Source of the DNA: CAZTWC01 sp964617105 [NCBI: uncultured Myxococcia bacterium] | GTDB taxonomy: Bacteria; CAZTWC01 | DNA: 8,112 bases | Reading direction: 5' to 3' | Assembly (NCBI GenBank): GCA_964617105.1 | Contig: CAZTWC010000164.1 | Coordinates: 1 to 8,112 of the forward strand | In this document: positions 1 through 5,865 of the stretch, piece after piece | Position numbering within the stretch: the first letter of the stretch is position 1 | Layout of the letters: each line of letters begins with the position of its first letter | Notes under the pieces: generated by a model | The model's database searches: none | Told to the model about the DNA's origin: nothing | Seen by the model: the letters and a program-made list of their open reading frames with translations, nothing else | Program-made: the position numbers and the translations under genes

Positions 1-1574
1 TGCTTTAATCTGTATTTCTGGACATCACTTCCTTTGTATATAGGTTCCATTCCATTATCTCTGGTGCCGCTGACAAATTTTTTATTGTCCCCAGTAACTA
101 TCCCCAAAGCCCACTCCGCTTGACCTTTCAAGGTTATGTGCGGTTTATTGAATACTGTTTTCAAAATCTCAAAATCCTGCTCAGACATGGAAACATCAAA
201 TACAAAATTACTATTTTCCCAAAACCTGGACTGGGAGATGGTGTAGGTTGGTTTTTGGGGAGGGGAAATTGTAATCTTCCAATTATCCGGGATTTTAGCC
301 TTGAATATATCAATCCTGATAACTGGAGTAAAAACCCCTTTGAACCTTCTTCCCAAATCATAGATAGCATCTATAGCAGTGTGGTTTAGTATATGTCCTC
401 TAATATCAGAATGAATTTTTACATTTAAGATAGACTCGGGCAGAATAAATGATATGTGCCCCCCCTCCTCTATCAGATCAATCGATTTTGATAAAAACCA
501 GGAAAATGATTCGCCTGAAGTTATATGAGGAAATAAATGGTGGTATTTATCTTCATCATTTTTTGGGGTTGATGATCCCCAGGGAGGGTTGGTAGCAATT
601 AGTTTAAACGAATTTCTCAAATTATTGGTTTTGCAAAACCTGGCCCCATTTGCCACCTCTGTGAGAAAATTTGATCTGAATATCTTTGGAGTAAACTCCT
701 GGTCAGGAAATGCCAAAAGCAGGTTGATTCTGGCAATACGAACGGCTATCCCGTCAATATCATAGCCATGTATCTTATCTGGTGTAAAAAATGCTGATCT
801 GGCTGCGCCCAAAAGAAATTGTCCGGTTCCACAACAGGGATCAAGAAAATCACCGCCCTGGGTGCCGTATTCACGAAAAATGGAGTCAACTATATCTTTT
901 GGGGTGTAATAGGAACCCTGTTTCGATTTAGATCCCTCTTGTAACAGAGATTGATAAATGATCCCAATGGTGTCGTCATGGGATATATCGGTTAAGGCGT
1001 TATATATTTTTATATATGCTGGATTTTTACCATGTTTATCAATTTCCAAGCGGTTTTCCCTGGTCCAGTCATATATCTCCTGTTTGACAGAATTACGTTT
1101 CCAATTAGAGTATCTTTCCAGATCAAACAGGTTTTCATCTTTACATAGTGATTGTTTACCAGAAGATTGTTCGGCAGGAGGTAGTTCATCAGACCGAGAT
1201 ACCTCATCCAGGATAACCAACTGCTTTATGGCCAAAACCAATAAAGTTGTTTCAAGATCTATTGAATGGCTTAAAAATATATCTCGAATATTTTCTATTT
1301 CTTCAACCAAAACATGATCATTTATATATTCATCAGGAATAAATGAGTGAGCCGATTTTATTTTATTGGCTCTCTTTCTGAGGCGATCTATCTCACCCGA
1401 TTCAATTCGCTGTTGTAGAGAAAAAATCTCATTTTCTATGAAATTGCTTTTAGTATTTTTGATGGGGTGTAGATAGCCATTCTTAACCCAATTTCGCACA
1501 GTGGCCTCTGATACATTTAGTATTTCAGAAGCCTGTTTTATGGTAATGACCGTCACCTCACCTCCAGCTTCCAT
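1..1574 (-). CDS. HTH-fused N6-adenine DNA methyltransferase (Eco57I/TaqI-like), C-terminus cut by window edge
   Basis: This is an open minus-strand frame of 524 codons that leaves the window at base 1, so the stop is not seen. Residues about 9-35 (TIKQASEILNVSEATVRNWV) form a MerR/excisionase-like helix-turn-helix. A helical linker runs to about 200. The catalytic domain follows: motif X region QGSYYTP (219-224), SAM-binding motif I FLDPCCGTGQF (243-253), an acidic motif GYDID (270-274) and the catalytic motif IV NPPW (329-332). The order X-I-IV with a C-terminal specificity region is that of gamma-class N6-adenine methylases. Residues near 489-500 (ALGIVTGDNKKF) match the start of a TaqI/Eco57I-type target-recognition domain. 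It probably methylates adenine in a specific site, as a solitary methylase or part of a restriction system lying to the left. The ATG at 1574 has only a purine run directly before it. A GTG at 1556 (residue 7) follows GGAGGTGA and may be the real start. Isoleucine is often encoded by ATA, more than in the operon genes, which hints at transfer. Confidence 0.9.
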   Translation of the reverse strand, partial: MEAGGEVTVITIKQASEILNVSEATVRNWVKNGYLHPIKNTKSNFIENEIFSLQQRIESGEIDRLRKRANKIKSAHSFIPDEYINDHVLVEEIENIRDIFLSHSIDLETTLLVLAIKQLVILDEVSRSDELPPAEQSSGKQSLCKDENLFDLERYSNWKRNSVKQEIYDWTRENRLEIDKHGKNPAYIKIYNALTDISHDDTIGIIYQSLLQEGSKSKQGSYYTPKDIVDSIFREYGTQGGDFLDPCCGTGQFLLGAARSAFFTPDKIHGYDIDGIAVRIARINLLLAFPDQEFTPKIFRSNFLTEVANGARFCKTNNLRNSFKLIATNPPWGSSTPKNDEDKYHHLFPHITSGESFSWFLSKSIDLIEEGGHISFILPESILNVKIHSDIRGHILNHTAIDAIYDLGRRFKGVFTPVIRIDIFKAKIPDNWKITISPPQKPTYTISQSRFWENSNFVFDVSMSEQDFEILKTVFNKPHITLKGQAEWALGIVTGDNKKFVSGTRDNGMEPIYKGSDVQKYRLK

Positions 1575-1716
1575 CTCTCTTTTTTGTCAATATCCCCAGA
1601 ACCGGCTCCCTTTAGCAGACTCGCATGCTTTCATTTCACACACATTTATCGAATTGGCAAGTAAAATAATATGATTGTGACATGGTCGAAATACTCTAAC
1701 ATTCCTCTATCATATT

Positions 1717-1732
1717 TATCAAATATTTGATA
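1717..1732. promoter_or_regulatory. perfect 16-bp palindrome, candidate operator
   Basis: TATCAAATATTTGATA is its own reverse complement over all 16 bases. It ends 14 bp before the TATAAT box of the downstream gene, so it covers the -35 position. It reads ATCAA-N4-TTGAT, the reversed half-site arrangement relative to an FNR box (TTGAT-N4-ATCAA), so it is not a standard FNR site. A dimeric regulator could bind here. The encoded cNMP-fold protein itself has no DNA-binding domain. That it is an operator is inferred from symmetry and position only. Confidence 0.45.
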
Positions 1733-1752
1733 TAGTAATTATAAAGTATAAT
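1727..1752 (+). promoter_or_regulatory. candidate promoter of the cNMP-fold gene
   Basis: A perfect -10 hexamer TATAAT lies at 1747-1752. The best -35 match, TTGATA at 1727-1732, gives a short 14-bp spacer. At the ideal 17 bp the sequence is only TATTTG (1724-1729). A near-consensus -10 with a poor or badly spaced -35 inside a palindrome suggests a regulated promoter. Transcription would begin near 1759, giving a leader of about 37 bases. Confidence 0.45.
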
Positions 1753-1782
1753 AATTGTGTTACCATCAATATGTTACCCTAT

Positions 1783-1788
1783 AAGGAG
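1783..1788 (+). promoter_or_regulatory. Shine-Dalgarno that fixes the start at 1796
   Basis: AAGGAG lies 7 bases before ATG 1796. The longer frame opening with GTG at 1757 would run through this site and begins almost at the predicted transcription start, so the ATG at 1796 is preferred. Confidence 0.85.
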
Positions 1789-1795
1789 AATTAAA

Positions 1796-2269
1796 ATGAC
1801 CACAACAACTGAAACTTCTTTTACCGCTCAATCCCTTTTCAGCAGTCTGACTACTGACCAGGTGGCTGCTATCAGTTCTTTTTCTTCAGTTAAAGAGTTT
1901 GATGCTGGACAAGTTGTGTACCAGTACAACCATCCTGCTAATTTTCTCTTTGCCTTGCTGGAAGGATCGGTGGCCCTCAGGAAGCCAGCAGGCGCTCAAA
2001 AGGATTTTTCTGTTATTATAGACCGGGTAAATCCTGGCGGGATATTTGGAGCAACTTTACTCTTCGGCCAACCGCGCTACCTTTTGGAGGCCCAGGCGTT
2101 AACCAATTCTAAAATCATGTTTATCGAATCTGAAGCCTTCAAAAGCCTACTTGAAAAAGATTTGATCGTAGGCAATGCCATCATGCAAAAATTAGGCATT
2201 ACATATTATAATCGCTATATAGAAGTTATGAAAAAAATAGGAAAAATAATCGCCGACCTGGAAGATTGA
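1796..2269 (+). CDS. stand-alone cyclic-nucleotide-binding-fold (CRP-like sensor) protein, no DNA-binding domain
   Basis: The product is 157 residues. About 12-120 follow the cNMP-binding beta-barrel of the CRP/FNR and PKA-regulatory families: a lead-in helix (LFSSLTTDQVAAI), then FDAGQVVYQYNHPANFLFAL and LEGSVALR. The phosphate-binding-cassette region is PGGIFGATLLFGQPR (80-94), followed by A-L-T and FIESEAFKSLL. Residues 120-157 are helical, and no C-terminal winged helix-turn-helix follows, so it cannot act as an ordinary CRP-type transcription factor. The family's cassette usually reads FGE-x-AL-...-R-(A/S)-A. Here the glutamate that contacts the ribose appears to be Ala86, while an arginine (R94) is kept. 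Cyclic nucleotide binding is therefore uncertain, and another ligand or a purely structural or protein-protein role is possible. It stands alone, convergent to the lipid operon and divergent from the methylase. A functional link to either is not shown. Confidence 0.85.
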   Translation: MTTTTETSFTAQSLFSSLTTDQVAAISSFSSVKEFDAGQVVYQYNHPANFLFALLEGSVALRKPAGAQKDFSVIIDRVNPGGIFGATLLFGQPRYLLEAQALTNSKIMFIESEAFKSLLEKDLIVGNAIMQKLGITYYNRYIEVMKKIGKIIADLED

Positions 2270-2303
2270 TAAATTTGCCGGATTTTCAGGCACATCTAAC
2301 CTG

Positions 2304-2338
2304 GTTCCCGTCCGAAAACCCCCTTCTCGGACGGGGAC
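2304..2338. terminator. strong 12-bp hairpin between convergent genes, possible terminator
   Basis: The arms GTTCCCGTCCGA (2304-2315) and TCGGACGGGGAC (2327-2338) pair over 12 bases with one G-T wobble around an 11-base loop. It lies 35 bp after the stop of the plus-strand gene and about 95 bp beyond the ACP stop of the converging operon, where a shared terminator would be expected. No T-run follows on either strand, so it is not a textbook intrinsic terminator. It could instead be a Rho-dependent stop structure, an mRNA 3'-end stabiliser or a copy of a dispersed palindromic repeat. Confidence 0.5.
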
Positions 2339-2341
2339 TAA

Positions 2342-2425
2342 TCAGCCAACATTCAATTCCATATCCACCAGCATCTGAATAATTTCTTCGGCATTTTGCA
2401 CCGCGTTGCCAGCATAGTGATGTTC
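2342..2425 (-). pseudogene. coding-like remnant, in frame after the ACP stop
   Basis: In the same frame as the ACP gene, its TGA stop is followed by two codons, a TAG, and then 27 sense codons ending in TGA. The peptide starts EHHYAGNAVQNAEEII and continues as an amphipathic, protein-like stretch. There is no ATG at its beginning and no Shine-Dalgarno site, so it is probably not translated alone. It may be the tail of a gene whose body was lost, or of a once longer ACP-fused protein. I do not recognise the family, and a chance reading is possible over so short a stretch. Confidence 0.25.
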
Positions 2426-2434
2426 CTACGTAGA

Positions 2435-2680
2435 TCACTGGTTCTTTTCAGCCCCATACTCTAAGGCTAAATCCACGCAGTCTTGTACGGTTTCCACCTG
2501 CTCGATTCTGTCCAGGGGAATTTTTATGCCATAACGTTCCTGGATAGTCATATAAAGGTCGGCCATTAGCAAAGAATCGTAACCCAGGTTGTTCTGCAAG
2601 TGGGAATCCGGACTAATCTCTTCCGGGGGCATATTCAGCGCCTCGCCGATAATTTCAATAACTTGTTTGGTAATATCCAT
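2435..2680 (-). CDS. acyl carrier protein
   Basis: This 81-residue acidic protein has the size and four-helix pattern of a carrier protein. The prosthetic-group site is GYDSLLMADL, with Ser36 the expected point of 4'-phosphopantetheine attachment (the usual motif is G-x-DS-L). Upstream, EEISPDSHLQNNLG matches the helix I-II loop of ACPs. Downstream, GIKIPLDRIEQVETVQDCVDL matches helices III-IV (I-P-x-x-x-x-x-x-V-x-T-V-x-D-x-V). The start is supported by GGGAGGAG a few bases upstream. It is the last gene of the operon, 37 bp after the acyl-AMP ligase. As FAALs pass acyl groups to carrier proteins, it is the likely acceptor (inference). MADLYM replaces the more usual V-E-L-V/I-M/L after DSL, and this plus the context suggests a dedicated carrier rather than the housekeeping fatty-acid-synthesis ACP. 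No phosphopantetheinyl transferase is in view, so it would depend on one encoded elsewhere. Confidence 0.93.
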   Translation of the reverse strand: MDITKQVIEIIGEALNMPPEEISPDSHLQNNLGYDSLLMADLYMTIQERYGIKIPLDRIEQVETVQDCVDLALEYGAEKNQ

Positions 2681-2717
2681 AACTCCTCCCTATTGTAGAT
2701 TTATATATATATTAATG
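2681..2717 (-). promoter_or_regulatory. ACP leader: AT-rich spacer with strong Shine-Dalgarno
   Basis: The 37-bp gap between the ligase stop and the ACP start contains a TA-repeat (TATATATATA) and then GGGAGGAG, which ends 2 bases before the ATG. This is the best ribosome-binding site in the operon, fitting a need for more carrier protein than enzyme. The TA-rich part could also hold an internal -10 box, but no -35 is evident. Confidence 0.5.
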
Positions 2718-4538
2718 TTATAGCGGCCGGTGATGATTCCAATAAAAAGCCAGCCAGGTTTTTATAAAATTAATCCTATTGAAAATAATATTAAAACTAA
2801 ACCAACTACCCTGAAGCCTTTGGCTAAGGTAAAGTTTTTTGGTATTCAACCGCTGCTTCTTTCCTGAAGTGGTTTTGGGCAAAGAATAGAGGGGTAAAAA
2901 TATCACCTCATCGATTCTGCACCCGGTCATCGCCTGAACATGTTTGATGATTTCGTTCTTGTATAATGCTGACGCCATCGAGTTATAGCCTCGAAGTTCA
3001 ACCGCTAAAATAATTTTTTCAGTCCCCCTGCCCTCTTCTGCTACAGTAAAAGCCACTGCTTTGGCAGGTTTTATATCATATTTTCCAACAAATTTTATTC
3101 CCCCAATCGCTTGTCCCCTAAGTTCGGCCAAACAGTTTTCAACGTCATCGGGATAATAGTTTTTCCCCCCTTTAATCATTATCTCTTTTTCCCGGCCGGT
3201 AATATACAATTCTTTATCAGCCAGGTACCCCAGGTCGCCGGTGTTGAAAAATCCTTTTTGTATTGAATCCAGGGTGGCTTTAGCGTCCTTATAATATCCT
3301 TTCATTAGAGATTCTGACTTGACCTTTATAAATCCCACCTGCCTTTCGGGTAAAAGTTTACCAGTTTTACTTTCCACCCGGAGTTCAACTCCCGGCAAAG
3401 GACGGCCGCAGGAGACAATAGTCATAGTCCTGCCAGTTCCACGGCTGGAAACTGTTTGGGCTTTTCCTTGTTCCAGCAGTAATTTTCTATCTATATAATC
3501 GTTTTTTCTTTCACCATGCCTGGAGATAGAAACTGCCAAAGTACATTCAGCCAGGCCATAGGCGGGAAGCAGACAACTATCCTTAAGACCCCAGCGGGAA
3601 AAAAACCGGACAAACCTGGCCATGGTCTTGTCCTGAACCTGTTCGGCTCCAATAATAATACTCTCCAGACAACTCAGATCCACCTGATCCAAATCGGTTT
3701 CTTTGAGGCGCGACACACTGTAGGCCAGTCCAAAGTTGGGCATGGCGCAGGCATTTATACGAAATTTTGAGATGGTTTGGTAAAAAAGGGCTGGTTTAAA
3801 TAAAAATAGTTCGGGTGACATCAAAAACATTTTGAACCGAAATAAAAATGGATAGATCATACAACTGATCAGTCCCATGTCGTGGTACAGAGGCAGCCAG
3901 GAGATCCCCTTCTTATTTTGAGACATGTGAGTCGCAGATTCAATCATGGCAGACTGTTTAAACAGGTGTCGATTGGTAATCTCCACTCCCCGGGGTTGCG
4001 AAGTGCTTCCCGAGGTAAATTGCAACAGGGCAGTTGAATCTTCGCTGATTTTAGTACCAGGAAAATCATTGGCTGGCGGATTTTCAACTGGCTGACCCGG
4101 TTTGGATAGCAATTGATCCACCACCTGTATATGACTTACCTGGAGATGAGATTTTAAAGGGTCAATTTTTGAGGCCATCTGTCTGTCTGTCAAGATAATC
4201 TTACTTCCACTAGCCTGTAAAATACTGTTTAACCGCCGGGAAAATTTACTACTTTCTCCAGAAGATTGTTGCCCTGCGCAGGGGGAAGGTAAATGACCAG
4301 CCAGCAAAACCCCAAAATAGGCGTAATAAAAATCGATACTATTAGTAAAAATGAGCATCACTGGCGTTCCAGAGGGCAACGATATATCTTTAAAAAAACT
4401 TGCCACTGCCGCTGCGCCATTAAAAATATCCCGATAGGTATAGATATGGTTTTTACGAGGGCCGATAAATTCTACCACCTCCTCCTGGCCATAAAGGCGG
4501 ACATATTCAAGCAAGCACAGACTAAGATTTTTTTCCAT
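2718..4538 (-). CDS. fatty acyl-AMP ligase (FAAL-type adenylate-forming enzyme)
   Basis: The 606-residue product is the usual FAAL length. It would activate a fatty or other carboxylic acid with ATP to acyl-AMP and transfer it to a carrier-protein thiol, probably the ACP encoded next. Visible ANL-superfamily motifs are the P-loop FTSGSTSQPRGV (174-185), SWLPLYHDMGL (213-223), PAYGLAECTL (325-334), FNTGDLGYL (431-439), ITGREKEIMIKGGKNYYPDD (446-465) and the C-terminal LPKTTSGK (553-560), whose lysine is the expected adenylation residue. WLP-x-YHDMGL, the segment before VSCGRPLPG (about 341-380, the usual place of the FAAL-specific insertion) and G-x-N-x-YP-x-D-x-E distinguish FAALs from CoA ligases. 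The P-loop glycine after ST is Ser180 here. The last ~35 residues beyond the catalytic lysine region are rich in Trp, Phe and Ile (GSWFSFNIIFNRINFIKTWL) and may be an amphipathic membrane-contacting tail. The start overlaps the preceding gene by 17 bp, implying translational coupling. Confidence 0.93.
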   Translation of the reverse strand: MEKNLSLCLLEYVRLYGQEEVVEFIGPRKNHIYTYRDIFNGAAAVASFFKDISLPSGTPVMLIFTNSIDFYYAYFGVLLAGHLPSPCAGQQSSGESSKFSRRLNSILQASGSKIILTDRQMASKIDPLKSHLQVSHIQVVDQLLSKPGQPVENPPANDFPGTKISEDSTALLQFTSGSTSQPRGVEITNRHLFKQSAMIESATHMSQNKKGISWLPLYHDMGLISCMIYPFLFRFKMFLMSPELFLFKPALFYQTISKFRINACAMPNFGLAYSVSRLKETDLDQVDLSCLESIIIGAEQVQDKTMARFVRFFSRWGLKDSCLLPAYGLAECTLAVSISRHGERKNDYIDRKLLLEQGKAQTVSSRGTGRTMTIVSCGRPLPGVELRVESKTGKLLPERQVGFIKVKSESLMKGYYKDAKATLDSIQKGFFNTGDLGYLADKELYITGREKEIMIKGGKNYYPDDVENCLAELRGQAIGGIKFVGKYDIKPAKAVAFTVAEEGRGTEKIILAVELRGYNSMASALYKNEIIKHVQAMTGCRIDEVIFLPLYSLPKTTSGKKQRLNTKKLYLSQRLQGSWFSFNIIFNRINFIKTWLAFYWNHHRPL

Positions 4539-5850
4539 CAGTATACATTCCCATCTTTACATACATTGGGGTATCTTCACCTTTGTCCCATCCGGACACC
4601 ACCTTTTCAGCATGCTCCCGCGGCAGAGGCGTAGTGGTAATCTGGTTCTCTTTCATATATTTATTTATTGCAGGACCGTATTCAGAGCAGAGCCACTTGA
4701 CCCCGGGCTTTTTAAAATGGTTCCGCATCCGTTCCCATATAACCGAAAAATCCTCTTCCTGCACATTACCAAAAGATACATTTAGAAACTCGCAAGGTTG
4801 AACCTCGCCGCTGTGACCCAGATAAAACCGGTCTATTCCACCGGCAGTGCAGCCGTAGTGATTTTTTGCTTCCTCAAAAACCTGAACCGATACTGATGGA
4901 TAGTCGCTATAATTGGGATCAGTATTGTATTGAAGGTGCATTTTTTTCAAGTAATCTATGTCATTATTAAGGTTGATAATATCTTCCTGGTTGTCCAACC
5001 AACCGCCCGATTCTTTGGAGTGGATCATTTGAACAAAGCAACAGTTCCACTCCCGGGCCAGGTCCATCATCTTCTCTACTCCGCCCGATCTCAAAGCCTC
5101 CTGGTTGAGGCAACAATTCATACAGGTTGCAATTCCAGCCTGGTTGAATAAAGCAAAAGCCTGTCTGGCTTTGTCAAAAGCACCCTCGTGGCCCACAAAT
5201 TGGTCAAACTTTTCCGGCAGGAAGTGGTGCGTTGAGATCATGGCTCCAAAAACCCCCACTCGTTTTAAGGTAATGGCCTTCTCCAAAGTCAAATTATAGC
5301 CATTGGTGTTAATCCAAACCTCGGTTCGGTTGTCGATATTGGCCACATATTCAACCAGGCGGGCAAATTTCAGCAGAGGCTCACCGCCCTCAATATCGGC
5401 AAAGGCCAGCCGTCTGTCCTGCATCTGGTGGGTCACTTCTATAAGCCGCTCCAGGGGCATTTCCTTGCCGCTGTCCATCTTTTGATAGCAATGCGGGCAT
5501 TTGTAGGCACAGGCTTTGGTAATTCCAATCACCACCGAGGCGCATCCTGGTTCATCATCGGTTGAGGCAAACTTGTCGCATACCTGCCAAAAAGAGGGTT
5601 GGGGAAATGCCGCCAACCATAATTCCATTTTGACCCGGTTGCCAATCCGGACAAACTTATTACTAGAAAAGGTTTCTTTTAATAAAAACAGTCTTTTTAG
5701 AAGGGTAAAATAGTTTTTCCAGGGAATTTTTCCAATGATCAACAAAAAGGTGTACCTTAAGAATATGGTCAAATTGAGGATCATTTTAAATAGTATTATT
5801 TTATAACCCTTAAGAAATTCATAGTTAAGACCATTTTGCTGATTAGCCAT
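4522..5850 (-). CDS. radical SAM enzyme with SPASM-like C-terminus and N-terminal membrane helix
   Basis: The cluster motif CAYKCPHC (C116, C120, C123, counting from ATG 5856) binds the 4Fe-4S cluster that cleaves S-adenosylmethionine. GGEPLL (157-162) is the SAM-amine-contacting motif, and INTNGY (182-187) fits the next strand. The C-terminal part has CTAGGIDRFYLGHSGEVQPC (C336 to C355) and a later C390, the G-x-x-x-x-x-x-x-x-G-x-x-x-x-C pattern of SPASM/twitch domains that hold auxiliary Fe-S clusters. A CMNCC run (245-249) adds further cysteines. Residues about 18-42 (YKIILFKMILNLTIFLRY, then FLLIIG) are a hydrophobic segment with lysines before it, so the enzyme is probably membrane-attached, which would suit a lipid-borne substrate. 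Reaction and substrate are not identifiable. AAAGGA stands 6 bases before ATG 5850 but directly abuts ATG 5856, so I prefer 5850 (442 residues). The gene lies 15 bp after the ThiL-like gene and overlaps the ligase gene by 17 bp. Confidence 0.9.
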   Translation of the reverse strand: MANQQNGLNYEFLKGYKIILFKMILNLTIFLRYTFLLIIGKIPWKNYFTLLKRLFLLKETFSSNKFVRIGNRVKMELWLAAFPQPSFWQVCDKFASTDDEPGCASVVIGITKACAYKCPHCYQKMDSGKEMPLERLIEVTHQMQDRRLAFADIEGGEPLLKFARLVEYVANIDNRTEVWINTNGYNLTLEKAITLKRVGVFGAMISTHHFLPEKFDQFVGHEGAFDKARQAFALFNQAGIATCMNCCLNQEALRSGGVEKMMDLAREWNCCFVQMIHSKESGGWLDNQEDIINLNNDIDYLKKMHLQYNTDPNYSDYPSVSVQVFEEAKNHYGCTAGGIDRFYLGHSGEVQPCEFLNVSFGNVQEEDFSVIWERMRNHFKKPGVKWLCSEYGPAINKYMKENQITTTPLPREHAEKVVSGWDKGEDTPMYVKMGMYTDGKKS

Positions 5851-5865
5851 TATCATTCCTTTCTA

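Larger units (their letters stand above)
1575..1795. other. intergenic regulatory region between two divergent genes
   Basis: About 220 bases without a convincing gene separate the methylase (reading left) from the cNMP-fold gene (reading right). The right third is strongly AT-rich and holds a promoter-like element and a perfect palindrome, annotated separately. On the methylase side I see no convincing -35/-10 pair. A TTGACA (about 1587-1592 on the minus strand) lies too close to the start codon to serve as its -35 box. Confidence 0.6.

Noticed and set aside
958-1317. 119-codon plus-strand open frame
   Set aside because: It lies wholly opposite the methylase frame, which has clear catalytic motifs on the minus strand. 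It has no recognisable domain and is a shadow.
1758-1778. Direct repeat TGTTACC (1758-1764 and 1772-1778)
   Set aside because: Two 7-bp copies in a short leader can arise by chance, and no third copy or known binding pattern supports a function.
1757-1795. Longer N-terminus of the cNMP-fold protein from GTG 1757
   Set aside because: It would run through the AAGGAG ribosome-binding site and start at the predicted transcription start. ATG 1796 is far better placed.
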